Shown here one piece after another: positions 1-11,436 of a stretch of 64,000 bases of DNA. Location of the stretch: NCBI RefSeq assembly GCF_020360975.1, contig NW_025408675.1, positions 806,001 through 870,000 of the forward strand, read 5' to 3'. Origin of the DNA: Hirsutella rhossiliensis (taxonomy: Eukaryota > Ascomycota > Sordariomycetes > Hypocreales > Ophiocordycipitaceae). The notes under the pieces are model-generated. The model made no database searches, was not told the origin of the DNA, and was given only the letters and a program-made list of their open reading frames with translations. Position 1 is the stretch's first letter, and every line of letters begins with the position of its first letter. Both the position numbers and the translations under genes were made by a program.

Positions 1-2310
1 GCTATATACTACGCGTACTTTAGGTATATACCCTTATCTCTATTAAAACTAGTCTCTAAGGCATAAACTTATTATTCCGTTTTATTTATATAGTAATAAG
101 TAGCTTTATAAAGCCGAGAGTACTTAGAAGATAATAGTACTATTTAAAAAAAAATCTAGGGATTTAATAATTAAAGTAGTAACTACCTTAATAGCTAGAG
201 TTAGGGACCTAATAAAGCGATAGACTTACTAAGAAATAAATAATTAGATAATACCTTTGCTAGTAATAAAGGAAAAGTAATAAGCTAATACTAAAAAACC
301 TTAAGCTCTTATTATCGGCCCTATAACCCTTAATACTAGCGACTTAGTTAAGAAACTATAATCCTTATATAATACTTTAAAAGATATAAATAATAGTAAT
401 AGTATAATCTAGACCGTTTTAAAACCTTACTAAGACCTCTTACTTATATATATACTAATAATACTAATATAGGTACTAATAAGGAATACCTTAATAACCT
501 TAACCTTAGCTCTCCTTTATATAGTAGCTTATAGAGAACGCTTACCTCCCGCTAATAGATAAAAAAGTAAGTAATAAGATAGTTATAATAAGATATCCTT
601 TAACTCTAAAAACTCTAACTTTAAATTTTATAACCTTATAATCTATAAGTATATTATATTTAGAAACGCTAGCCGTTAAGAGGGATTATTTAATCCTACT
701 ACTAGCGATATAAAGAAAATTAAGGTAGATATTAATAAGATTACTAATAGACTTAGAGATATACTCGCTAAAAGCTAAGATAACCTTATAGGAAGACTCT
801 ATTAACTATAACTCCTACCTATTAGTAAATTTAATAGTAAAAATATAACTAAATTCCTTAAGAAGTTTAAATAAGAGATATGCGTTAACTATATTTATAA
901 TAAGGATAAAATAAACTAGCTTAAAGTCTATATCTCCTTTATATAAGCCCTTACTATTAAAATTCTTATAAACGGACTTACTTAAAAAGAAGCGAAAAAG
1001 ATACTCTTTTAATACTACTATATATATAATATTAAATAACTAGAAACTATTAACGACCGCTTAGACTATTATAATACTAAAAAGCCTAAGACTATTATAA
1101 AAGTTATAGAATAGCTTAGTCTTTACTTATACTTATAATATAAAGTATAACTTAATAGCTAGGAAGAATCTATAGTTTACTTATACTTTATCTACTATAT
1201 AATACTAAAGGAGCTTATTATTAATATTATAAAGAGAAATAAAAAGATATCTAAAGTTATCTTAAAACTCCTATATAAAAGCCTTATCTATATAATTAAT
1301 AACTACTTAGTACCTCGCTAAGACGTTAAGCAATAAGATATAATATTTAAAGTCTATAATTAAAAGCTTAAGAACTTAAATAAAAACGCGTTAGTAGTAA
1401 AAGCTACTCTTTAAGTTATAGATAAAGAGATAGCGTAAATACTATCGGATTTTACTATCTATTTAATTAATATATATAGTTTTAGGTTAATACTTTTAAC
1501 TAGCCTAAGAAATACTTTTATTATAGTAAAGAAGGATACTACCTTAATAAGTATAAAGTATACTCTTAAGACTATAAGATTAGATTTATAATATATAAAG
1601 TAGTAAATAAGACTTTTTACCTTAAAAGAAAAGATAATAAAAGCGTAATTCCCTTAGTACTTACTAATAGGTTTTCTTAAATAAGTATATATATTTAAAG
1701 GCTTATCGTATACTAGGTAGATATATAGCTAGACTCCTTTATATTACTACTTATAAAATAGGTTAAAGCTATAGTTATACTATCTTACTTAAATTAAGCT
1801 ACTAGTAAAAGAGAATCTAGTTTCTTAAACTAGTTCTAGAGATATAGAAGCCTATATAAGTAGAAGCTAAGGAATTTAGAAGTAAGCGATATAAGAAAAG
1901 AAGTAAGAAGGATATCGGTTATTATAATTACGGATAATATATAATAAAGCGATATATATAATTAGATAATCTATATAACTATAATAGTAATTAATACTTA
2001 TAAAGGGAAAAGATAAAGAGTTAAAGAGAACGTAGAGGAAATCGAGATAATAAGAATAGTAAAAACTAGCTTAAAGATTATCCTATATACTATAGATATA
2101 GAGTAGATCTAAATAAGAAGTTTAATAGACTTATAGATAAAATTATTAGAGAAATTATATATAAAAGAATCTTAATCCCTTTAAATTACTTAATTAACTT
2201 TATTCCTTAACTAAGTAAGAGACTTAGTATATATAAGAAGGTATAAGTAATAAGCGTAGAATCGGGTAATTAATAATATAAGTAAAAAGATCGGTCGAAA
2301 GAGTATAAGG
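1..2310 (+). mobile_element. RIP-degraded retrotransposon remnant with gag-like frame
   Basis: The block is extremely TA-rich, almost lacks CA and TG, and has no open frame of 60 codons. If stop codons are treated as mutated Gln or Trp codons, the plus strand at about 830-1560 reads as a long hydrophilic Gag-like protein ending in a zinc knuckle at 1513-1554. That knuckle keeps CX2CX4HX4C spacing, but all four ligands are now Tyr. A basic Lys/Arg-rich stretch follows at about 1870-2070. No LTR of this element is visible, and the chromovirus at 2311-9285 interrupts or abuts it. The family (Gypsy or Copia) cannot be decided because no RT is recognisable. It is certainly non-functional. Confidence 0.65.
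1513..1554 (+). pseudogene. Decayed CCHC zinc knuckle of a Gag protein
   Basis: Fourteen codons read Y-F-Y-Y-S-K-E-G-Y-Y-L-N-K-Y. The first, fourth, ninth and fourteenth residues sit exactly where Cys, Cys, His and Cys stand in a CX2CX4HX4C nucleic-acid-binding knuckle, and each is Tyr. TGC/TGT to TAC/TAT (G to A) and CAC/CAT to TAC/TAT (C to T) are RIP transitions, so one process explains all four losses. Confidence 0.65.
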
Positions 2311-2498
2311 TATTATAGAGTAAGTAGAGGCGTACGCGTAGGTGCCGTCTATAGGATAATATTAATAAGCTATATAGAGCTCTCCTATATATAGCTAGCC
2401 CGTATATATATATATAGGATCCGGCCCTCTGTATATAACTATACGGCTTAGGCTATAGCCTGAGCCTATAACCTATAATAGTTAAAGACTCTTATATA
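2311..2498 (-). repeat. 3' LTR of the chromovirus
   Basis: This 188-bp repeat matches 9098-9285 without indels. I count 19 differences, all C/T or G/A transitions. It lies downstream of pol when the element is read on the minus strand, so it is the 3' LTR. Confidence 0.92.
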
Positions 2499-2799
2499 AT
2501 GCCCTCCCTCGAGCGCGGCGCGGCGTTACTTTATTAACGGCTTCCGTACTATAGGGCCCGTACCGCTAGCTCTACCCTACCCTTTTCCGTTAATGGTGCT
2601 AGCCCTACTAGCCCTATTATCCCCGCGCCTATTAGCTTAGGTAGCCGGAACTAGGCTTTATACTTATCGGCCGGCTAGCCGTTTAAATAGGGGCGTAACT
2701 TATTATATACGCCCTTAGGTAGCCGGCGGCCGGCCTAGACCTACGTAAGCCTTAGGTTACCCGTCCCCTTAGCCTTAGGCAGCCTCCTCTACCTAGGGG

Positions 2800-2851
2800 T
2801 ATATAAGGCGGTATCCCTCCCTTCCTTCTTCCTTTCCTTCTCCTCCTTCTT
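2800..2851 (+). promoter_or_regulatory. TATA box and pyrimidine tract upstream of the antisense frame
   Basis: TATATAAGG at 2800-2808 is followed within about 10 bases by a long C/T-only-like run, the usual layout of a fungal core promoter. It points rightwards, towards the GC-rich frame at 3032-3970 and against gag-pol. Confidence 0.4.
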
Positions 2852-3031
2852 TAACTATAGTAGTAGTAGTAATAAGTAAGTTCCGCTCTACTTAAGGCAT
2901 TAGTTCGTTCCTAGCTATATAGGCCGCTTTATTAATATATACTTATAGTAATAGCTATAGTAGTAATAATAGCCCTAATAATAATAACTTTAACTAGTAA
3001 GTTCTCCGCCCTATAGAGTAGGAGGCCGTAA

Positions 3032-3970
3032 TCCGTAATACTAACTTCCGCGATAGATATATCTACCTCCCCCTCCCCCGCTTCCTCCTTCTTAGAGCGT
3101 GCGAAGTCGTTCGTCGACGCCGTGCTAGGCACGGCCGACGACGGCTCCGCCGCTGCCGCTGCTCCTGCCCGCGCCCCCGCTCCTACCCGCGCCCCCGCGA
3201 CCGCGCCTACCGCCGCCGCCTCTACCTCTACTACGCTAGCCGCCCTTACGTCGCCCTTCCGGGTAACGACGCCGTCCCCGCCGCCGGCCGTAACGCCCGG
3301 CCCCTCTACCCCCGCCTCCGCTACTACTACCCCCGTAAGTCCGCTACCTAGCGAGCGTGGTAGCTATTTTCCGCTAACTTCTTAAAGTATAAACGCTAAG
3401 TATAGGCCGGAGCCGCCCGCGCGGCCCCCTATATACGGTGCGCGTCGTAGGAGCTCCCCTACGCCGACTAAGTCGGGCGCCGTTATAGCGGTAGTTATTA
3501 CTAGTACGCGCGTGCCGGCCGCGCCTATAAGGCGGCGCCTCCCGTCCTACTCGCTACGGCGTCGGCTTAGAAGGCCGGCGCGTATAGGCAAGCACGGGGG
3601 GCTACTAAGAAGCGCCTTACCGCTGCCGCCGCCGCCTACCGTAATCTCCGCGCCCTTAAGCGCTAGGGCCTTATCCCTAAGTAAGTTCCTCTTATCTAGC
3701 TCTTTTACTTCCGCTGCTAACTCTCCCGGTACTAGGGATACTACCTCTATCGCCCTATCGGCGGTCCCTTTAGCCGTGCCCGCCGCCGCCCCCGCCGCTA
3801 CTACTAGCTAGGCCCCCCTTGCCCCCGGAGCCCCTAGAGCCGCCGCTACCGTTAACTAGCTCGCGGGCCTAGAGGGCCGCTTAAGCGCCTTAGAGAGCGC
3901 CGCCGCCGCTAATAAGGTAGAGGAGGATAACGAGGATAAGGATAAGGACGACGATAAGGATAAGGAGTAG
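3032..3970 (+). pseudogene. Broken GC-rich Ala/Pro/Ser/Arg-rich frame antisense to the retrotransposon
   Basis: One plus-strand frame runs from just after TAA at 3029 to TAG at 3968, about 313 codons, with only three internal stops (TAA 3383, TAG 3809, TAG 3857). Each stop is one RIP transition from Gln or Trp. The product would start with a Ser/Pro stretch, pass an Ala/Pro-rich region and an Arg-rich centre (about 3530-3600), and end in an Asp/Glu/Lys tail (3914-3967). A TATATAAGG box at 2800-2808, a C/T-rich tract at 2814-2851 and AATAAA-type bases near 4001 frame it like a gene. It lies between the chromodomain and the 3' LTR, on the strand opposite gag-pol. I recognise no domain. It could be an antisense accessory ORF of the element or a captured host gene. 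Confidence 0.45.
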
Positions 3971-4189
3971 GTCTAGGTAGTCTAAGGGCTCTACCTTAAA
4001 ATAAACGCTATTTTTATTTCCGCTTATATAATTACGCTTACGTTATCGTAACTACTTACTTTACTTTACTTACTTTATAGTCTTAGCCCGGGCTACTATT
4101 AATAGTCCGCTAGTCTATTATTCTTATTTACTATTTTAAATAAGGCTTTAAACTTATCGAAGGCTATAGTTCCTATAAACTTATATATA

Positions 4190-4230
4190 GGTTCTTACGT
4201 AAGGTCGAGATACCCGCGCTACTTAACGAG
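4190..4230 (-). pseudogene. Chromodomain remnant at the C-terminus of pol
   Basis: Read leftwards, the frame gives V-K-*-R-G-Y-L-D-L-T-*-E-P. The two TAG/TAA codons sit where chromodomains have Trp in the VKW.GY and TWEP motifs, and Trp TGG to TAG is a RIP product. This module directs integration to heterochromatin in chromoviruses. Confidence 0.65.
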
Positions 4231-4839
4231 GACCTTTTAGCGTTTCCCCTTACTAACCTTTTTCTAGCGCACGGCCTATATCTCTTTAACCTTAAACTCG
4301 TCCTCTCCCTCTACCTTAATTATAGGCGGTTAGGCGTCTACTATTTCTTATTTAGGTAGTAGGTTAAAGGAGGCTCTATAAAAGAGGTCTATATTAATCT
4401 TATTATAGACCCCTATTAAGAGACTATTAAGCTCTATAACCTATAGGCTAATAACCCTTTATACTATAAACTTCGCGTATAGCTAGTTAAGCTTCTTTTT
4501 TAATTATACCGACCTATAGTTATAGAGGTCTAGCTATACCTTATCTCTTACCGCGAACCTATTTACTAGGGCCTTAGTCTTATTAGCGTGCCGCTCTTAA
4601 TCTTATACCGCGGTAGCTATCGCGGATTAATAATAATCTATAGTCTCCTATAGCTTTTATATAAACGTAGAGGCGCGGCCCTCCGATAATAAATTACTAT
4701 ACTACTCCGCTACTATATCTACGGTAAAGGGAACTAGTAAGGGTAGTTTAAAGCTATATATTATAAAGAAAGGGGCTATCTTAATAAAGGTATATAGTCT
4801 ACTATTTAACGTAAGTTAGGCCGCGGGGAGCTACTAGTC

Positions 4840-5230
4840 TTAGTCTACTTAGTTACGGGCTACGATAGCCTATAAGTAAGCCTATACCTCTTAGTTAACC
4901 CTCTTAGGCCCTCTATCGGTCTATAAGTAGTATATTATACTAAGTAGCTATATAATCTAAAGTAGCTAGTATAGGTACTACTAAAAGCGGCTAGTTTAAT
5001 TCGATCTCCTATCGCTTATAATAAAAGCTAGCTAGCTATACGAGCGGGCCTAGTACTATAAGAAGCGCTTTATATAGGACTCTATATTTATAGATAGTAT
5101 TAGCTTTAATACTATAGACTTACTAAGTCGGTCCTTAATTACCTATATATAGTAGTTGCCGCCCTCTATAAGTAGGAGGTCTATTATAAAGTCTATTTAT
5201 ATATATATATAGAACCGGTTAGGTACTAGA
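4840..5230 (-). pseudogene. Integrase core remnant
   Basis: The minus strand reads P-N-R-F at its start, then the first catalytic region I-D-F-I (Asp codon at 5191-5193), then an I-S-D-R motif with the second catalytic Asp at 5011-5013, followed by a TDREG-like trace of the usual PQTDG segment. Numerous TAG codons replace Gln and Trp. Typical Ty3/Gypsy rve core. Confidence 0.75.
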
Positions 5231-6639
5231 AGCTACTTAAGTAGCCCCTTAAGCTACGCCCTCTAGATCTTTATACGGCTATAGATATTATAGTTATAGA
5301 GGAAGTAACGAACGTAGTACTATAGGAGGGGCTAATAAAAGTCCCTTATAAGGCCTACTACTATGCCCTATCTACCTAAGTAACCTATAACGCTAGAGTT
5401 ATAGATAAGTTAGACTAGCCTCCCTTAAAGCTTATTTTATTTATCTAGCTCTAGCGGTCCCTCCTTCTCTTTAGCTTTTATAGTATACGGTGCGCCCGGT
5501 ACCTATAGTCTCCCCCGCTAGCGTAGATGCCCCTATAGGTTAATATAGTAGTCGGCTACCTATACCTTTAGCTTTAGCTTTAGATCTAAGCGTTAAGCGC
5601 CGGACTTAATAGCGTAGCGTACGCCCTCGTAGGTACGGTCTAGAGCCGCTATCCTATCCTATAAGCGTTAAAGGGCCTTATCTTAGAATACTCTCGCCGC
5701 GCGCGCCCTTAGGCCGGTCTATCCCTCCTCGCCGGACTAAGGTAAGGGCGCGGGGGGAAGCTTATTCGCTAGCACCGCGTCTTCCTCTACTAAGGAAGCT
5801 CCTATATAAGTCTATAGTGCTTCTTATAGGATAAGCTATAGATCCTAGGCCTCGATGTCCGCTCCCGTTAGCTAGTCTTAATCCCTCTAAGAAAGCGCAT
5901 CTAAGACCGCGGAGTCCCGCCTAAGGCGGTACTTAATTAAGAAGTTAAAGCGTAAGAGATACTCCGCTTAGTAGGCTTACTACTCTAAGAGGTACTAGCG
6001 AGTTATAAAGTACTTAAGGTTCCTATAGTCTATAAGAACCTCGAAGCTCTTATAGCTCTAGAGCTTCGCTTACTATTACTTAAGGTAGCTAATAATCGCT
6101 AGTATCTTTTTATCGTAAATAGCGTAATTCCGCTTTACTAGGGTTAGCTTATAGGAGTAGAACGCTACCGGTTACTTCCGCCTATCTACCTCTTAGGAGA
6201 GCGTTCCTTTAAGTGCCTAGCCGCTATAGTCCGCTTTAACTAACGTAGACCGGTCGAAGTCCTACTAAAGTAGTACCGGGGCTTAAAAGAATAGGTCCTT
6301 AAGCGTATAGAACGCTCCTTCCTATATAGGCCCTTAGCGAAAGGCGGTCTACTTCCTAGTAATCTCGTTTAAGGGCATTATAATATAGGAGAAGCCCTTA
6401 ATAAATATCCTATAATAGTTCGCGAACCTAAGGAAGCTCTATACGCCTATCTACGTAGTTAGGGCAGCTTAGTCCTAAATTACCTAGATCTTTATAGGGT
6501 CCGCCTATATACCTATGCTTATATAGATAATAAAGCCTAGGTACTTAACCTTCTTAACCTTAAATTCGCACTTATCTAGGTCGAGGTAGAGCCTATAAAG
6601 TTAGAGGCGCTCTAGGACCCTCTATACTTTTTATATATA

Positions 6640-7010
6640 GTCCTCGTAGGAGCCGCTTATATAGATAAGGATATTATCTATATATATAAAAGCGAACTTA
6701 TCGAGGAAGTCCTAAAGTATATTATTAATATAACGCTAGAAGGTAGCGGGCGCTCTTAAGAGGCCGAAGGGCGTTATAAGCTACTTAAATAAGCCGTAGT
6801 ATATATAGAACGCTATCTTTTACTCGTTACCCTCTAAGATCTATACCTTATAGAACGCCTATTTTATATCTAGCTTTATAAACTACTTTACCTTCGAAAG
6901 GTTATAGAGCGTATCTAAGATTAGGGGTAAGGGGTAGCGGTCCGGCCTTATAATTACGTTTAGGGCCCTATAGTCGTAATAGAACTATATCCCGCCCCTT
7001 AGTTTACGTA
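6640..7010 (-). pseudogene. Reverse transcriptase remnant
   Basis: The minus strand preserves the TPFGL..APATF block and then F-I-Y-I-D-N followed by ILIY. The catalytic YIDD motif has become YIDN (Asn codon at 6673-6675), a G to A change that alone removes activity. Stops occur in place of Gln/Trp. The match to Ty3/Gypsy RT is unmistakable. Confidence 0.88.
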
Positions 7011-7734
7011 TAAATAAGACCGGCGCTCTTACTTCGGAGCTACTTACTTAAATAAAACCCTTATCTAGGAGGTCCCTTAGCGTCTTCTTTAGCACTAATA
7101 GCTTTACGTATAATATACTATATAGCGGTCTAAATAGTATAGGTAGTTCCTACCCCTTTTTATTAGTATAGAGTATAATCCTATAGTCTACCCTTAGCTT
7201 ATATAGGTTAAGCTTATTTACTTCCTAGGACTTAAATAGTAATAGGAGGTCGTAAAAGCGCTCTAGTATCTATTACCGTAGCTTAAAGGGCGACTTTAGC
7301 TTTTTTATCTAAAGGGCCTTATCGATATCCGCTAGGCTAACTACGTAGACCGCTACGTTAGCCGCTACCCGGCCTTACCCCCGCTCTACTTATTATACGG
7401 TTCTTATAAAGATAAAGGTAAGGACTTCTTATACTAAGTATAAAGCTCGTATACCTAGTCCTACGCTTATAGAACTATCGTTATAGCGGACCTACCGTTA
7501 TATAGGCCTAAACTATAGCTTCCTCTAGTATAAAACTAAGTATAACTCTATATATAATAACTAGGGTTTCCTAAGGATTAAGGGAAACTCTAGTTAAGGG
7601 ATTATATAGGCTACGATAAGCTTATAGTAACCGTTAACCTCTATAGCTAGCTATATAATGCCCTTAATTACTATACCTTCTATCGCGCCTAAGGCGCCTT
7701 TTACTCGCCTTAGGGCGATCTTTTCTACCGGTAC

Positions 7735-7815
7735 TTATATCTCTTACGTAAGCGCCTCGTTAACTATAGCGTAGTACTAGTAGCCCTCGTCTATAAAAGC
7801 GGTAATAGGTAAGGA
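7735..7815 (-). pseudogene. Retropepsin-like protease remnant
   Basis: The minus-strand frame contains L-P-I-T-A-F-I-D-E-G followed by a position that is a TAG-adjacent codon. The A-F-I-D-x-G context fits the D-S/T-G active site of Gypsy aspartic proteases. The middle residue is Glu rather than Ser/Thr, so it is either divergent or decayed. Confidence 0.5.
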
Positions 7816-8045
7816 GTTATTAATTATAACCTATATTAAAGTAGGCTCCTCTTTTATATAGGCGGATAATTCTTCCTTCTCTTTTACTAGTACTAGTAAT
7901 TAGGGCTCTAAAGCCCGTCTTTATTCTAGAGCTACTCTTTTTCCTTTAAGCCTAGGGGGGCAGAGTCCTCCTTATTATCTAAGGCGAGGAGCGGTTCTAT
8001 CTTCGCTACTTAAACCGCTATAGGCCGCTTAGCTAAAAGGAAGGG

Positions 8046-8087
8046 GCATTTTAATATAAAGTACGTAGATACTCTATAATATAGGCA
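8046..8087 (-). pseudogene. Partly decayed Gag zinc knuckle
   Basis: Fourteen minus-strand codons keep CX2CX4HX4C spacing. The first and last Cys remain TGC, the second Cys is Tyr and the His is Tyr. It sits between the Gag body and the protease, as expected for the nucleocapsid end of Gag. Confidence 0.7.
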
Positions 8088-8299
8088 GCGGCTATTAGCC
8101 TTCCTCTTTTTAATTTCCTCGCTCGTTACCTACTTCGCCCGCTACTTAGAGTATAGGGCGGTATAGGGGGTAGTCGACGGCGTCCTCTTACCGCGTCTAG
8201 CCTAGTCTATACGGGTAGCCGATATTAGGGTATCCCTATCTATATCGATAGCTAGTTATTTATCTTACGGAGGGGCGGTAATCCTATCGCCGCTATATA

Positions 8300-8990
8300 G
8301 CATGCGCTTATAGAGCTTTTAAAAACGCGGCGTTTACTCGTAGCCCTAAGCTACCTTTATTAACTAGCTTATATACTTACTATAGTTAATAGGTATAATT
8401 ATAGGGATAAGTAGCTCTTACAGGGCTAGCGTAATCGAATTCTATAGCTATATAAGCTTCGCGCTATCTTCCTATACTATAGTCCCCGCTACCTATAAGA
8501 GCGTCTCTTTAAAATTAAGAAGGAATTCGCTAAAGGTTTATCCGTCTCTTTACTTAAGGGTCCGTAGCCTATCTTATGCCTTCTCCCGCTCCTATATATT
8601 GCCGAACGTATATATAAGGTATTAAAAGAAGTCTTATAGGTCGCGTTTACCCTTAGGGCCGCCCTTATCTTAGAATCTAGAGATCCGCCGTATCTAGGGC
8701 TCCGGTAGCGTATAAAGGAGCGAATACTACGCTATATCGCGATAGCTATTTAGGCCTTATTTCTCGTCGGTTATAAACTTCGTCTATAGCCGGCTAAGGA
8801 AGAAGTAAAAGGACTCTAGCTTACCGTCTTAAGTTAGCTAAGGGAGCGGCTTCCTCGTTAGTAGTATCGCCGCCGTAACCGGCGTTACGGAGGCTATAAG
8901 GGTTAAAGCCGGTCTCGTAGACGGCTCCCTTAGTATAGCGAGAACCTCGTCCTTCTCGCTAGCCGTCGCGCTTTTAATCGCTTCTAGGAT
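8300..8990 (-). pseudogene. Gag body remnant of the chromovirus
   Basis: The minus strand shows a long frame with a few stops. It includes a D-G-K-L-E-S-F-Y-F-F-L segment followed by K-F-I-T-D-E-K, the pattern of the conserved Gag block in fungal Ty3/Gypsy elements. The frame lies directly inside the 5' LTR. The N-terminus cannot be placed. Confidence 0.6.
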
Positions 8991-9097
8991 AGCTACGATA
9001 CTTCCTATCCGTCTAGGGAGGGGCGGAGTACTTCCTTAAGGGGGAGGCGCCCTCTCTAGAGAGATATTTATTAGATCTATTAATTAATAGCTTATAC

Positions 9098-9285
9098 TAT
9101 TACGGAGTAGGTAAAGGCGTGCGCGTAGGTGCCGTCCGTAGGATAATATTAATAAGCTATATAGAGCTCTCTTATACGCGGCTGGCCCGTATATATATAT
9201 ATAGGATCCGGCCCTCCGTACGTAACTATATAGCTTAGGCTATAGCCTAAGCCTATAACCTATAATAGTTAAAGACTCTTATATA
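9098..9285 (-). repeat. 5' LTR of the chromovirus
   Basis: This 188-bp partner of 2311-2498 keeps more CpG-containing sites than the other copy. Minus-strand transcription from it would run into gag. A possible TATA run is in the middle (about 9188-9202). Confidence 0.9.
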
Positions 9286-11436
9286 GGGTAGGATTTCGTC
9301 CGGAATTTATAACGAGTATATAAGGAGCTAAATAATATATTAAAAGAATAGCGTTATAAAGGATATATATAAACTTACTTATTTTATCTACTACTACTAG
9401 GGAAATCCTTTGTCTTTTATAGACTATTACTCGCCTACTAGTAGACTAATTAGTTAGCTTTCTAGTATATTCTATATTGCTTAAAAAGCTCTATCTATAG
9501 TATATCTTCCGAACTTAGTAGGTGGTCTAATTATAGCGTAATAGTTAACGTAAGACTATAGGTTATAGTATAAGTAGTGGATTTAACTAGAATGTTCTAT
9601 GCTCTACCTATTCTCGTATCGCGGATATCTTTAGAACCGCTAGGCTAAAATAGGTAATAGGGTATCCGTTCTACTCGTAATTAACTTATGCATTTTATAT
9701 ATATTTTTATTTATAAGGATAGGCTTATCCTAACCCGCTTTTCCTAGAGGAAGGTATAGATATCTAGTAGAGGTCTTTGTCTTTTAAGGGTTATTCCCTT
9801 AAACTATATTATAGAGCCTCTTTTTACTAGCTTATTCTATAAAGCCTCCCTATGCCTATTATTTCTTTATAATAGTAAAATAGGAATATAAGGGTATATT
9901 CTTATAACCTAAGACGCTTATATTAATAAGGTCGCTTATAAGTTTCTCCTTAATTCTATTAAAAAGAAGCTTCCCTTTACGCTTATATTAAATAAAGAGC
10001 TTTTACTTAACCTATCCTTCTAAGCTAAGGAGTAAGAGAAATACTAATATTAATAAATAGTAAGCTCCTTACTTTTTTTAGCTATTTCTACTAGACCGGA
10101 TATCTCTTTTATAGTCTCCTAGCTAGCTAGGTATAACTAGAATCTTAGCCTTAGGCACTAAGAAGTAGTAAATAAAGCTATCCTTTATCTTTATTTAATA
10201 AGATTATATAGTCTATGCTTAAGAAGGTAGGGAAGAAAGAAATTAACTACCGAAATCTTCTTTTATTTAAGCGATTCGTCCTTTATAGATAATTCCTTAG
10301 ATAGAAAGAGCTTATAAGGGTATATTATATCCCTTTTTAAAGGAACTATTACTTAGAGAGCTTCGAAGTAAGCTACTATTATAACTTTAAGTATAGAGGT
10401 AAAACTACTAGCTCTTTTAAAAGTGTTAAAAAAAGCGATTTTCCTTAGCTAGCTACTTATATCTTTACGACTATAAATTCCGTCCTTATTAGCTATAAAA
10501 TATAATAATATATAAACTATATAGATTCTTATAAAGGAAAATAGTAAGCTATTAACCTAGCTATAGTATATTAATATCTATTAGTATTAGTTACGCTAAG
10601 AGGTTTAAAGGGAACTTATTTCTATCTATTAGGTTCTAATAGTATTAATAAAAGCTAATAGTCTTATAAAGCCCTTACTAAAGTAAAAGCTAGCTATCTT
10701 TTTATAGTAAATTAAGCTAGAAGACGTTTAAGAGAAGCTATCCTTAGAAGCCCGCCTTAAAAGTCTATAAGAGGAGCTAACGGTATATATAAGGAAGGAG
10801 ATATCTATAGCTAAAGAAAAGAACTAAGACTTATCTTAAAAGAGGGCCCCTAGCTTAATTAGGACTTATTCTTCTTAAAAAAGAAAGACCCCCTTTCTTA
10901 TAGGACTTAATTCCTCCTTAGGCCCCTTTTCTTAAAGTAGGTCTAAAAGAGCCTAGGGCTAAAACCTAGATTTCTCGAGTAAGGGATAAGTATAGACTAA
11001 GACCTCCTCTATACGCTTACCGGCCTAATTATTTAGCTTTACCCTTTCTATAAGGGCAGGCTATAGCTAAGGGGGTATATCGCGAAGTATAGCCTAATTT
11101 TATAGTTCTTAGAGATATCCCTTAGTAAGAGGGACCTAGGAAGCTAAAAACACCCGGTATAAAAGAAGGAAGAAGGAGCTAAAAGGAGGTATAGAGAAAA
11201 GGGTAGGGGTATAAAGGGAAGTAGAAGTAGCGATAGCTTCTTATAGAGGTAGCGAGAGATAAGACGGATATGCTAGCAACGGCTAGAAAAGAGGGGGAAA
11301 ACCGGTAAAAAGCCCGGTAGTTAAGAGGATACTAATAGCTTCTTTAAGTAAGATCTTCTTTATTAATTAAAGATACTAGACGGGTATAAAGAGGGGCGTT
11401 AGATAGAGGAAAGAAGGATAGTTAAGGTAATATAAT
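9286..11436. mobile_element. Unidentified RIP-mutated repeat DNA
   Basis: Same base signature as 1-2310: TA excess, CA/TG depletion, no open frame of 60 codons. A plus-strand frame interrupted mainly by TAG/TAA can be followed from about 10,690 to 11,430 and would be rich in Lys, Arg and Leu, but I recognise no transposase, RT or integrase motif. It may be the far part of the element whose gag lies at 1-2310, or an independent transposon. The RIP signature fades between about 11,430 and 11,700. Confidence 0.5.

Larger units (their letters stand above)
2311..9285 (-). mobile_element. Complete RIP-inactivated Ty3/Gypsy chromovirus
   Basis: A 6,975-bp element is bounded by two 188-bp direct repeats. 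Read on the minus strand the LTRs begin TATATAAGAG and end CCGTAATA or its RIP variant, which are TG...CA termini after CpA to TpA change. Internal order on the minus strand is Gag (about 8990-8300), zinc knuckle (8046-8087), aspartic protease (about 7800-7740), reverse transcriptase (about 7000-6640), integrase (about 5230-4840) and chromodomain (about 4190-4230). That order, with a C-terminal chromodomain, defines chromoviruses. All domains are broken by TAG/TAA codons. A convincing 5-bp target duplication is not visible (TAAGG on the left, GGGTA on the right). Confidence 0.88.

Noticed and set aside
2306..9290. 5-bp target site duplication of the chromovirus
   Set aside because: The flanking 5-mers are TAAGG and GGGTA and cannot be matched even allowing RIP changes, so no duplication is claimed.
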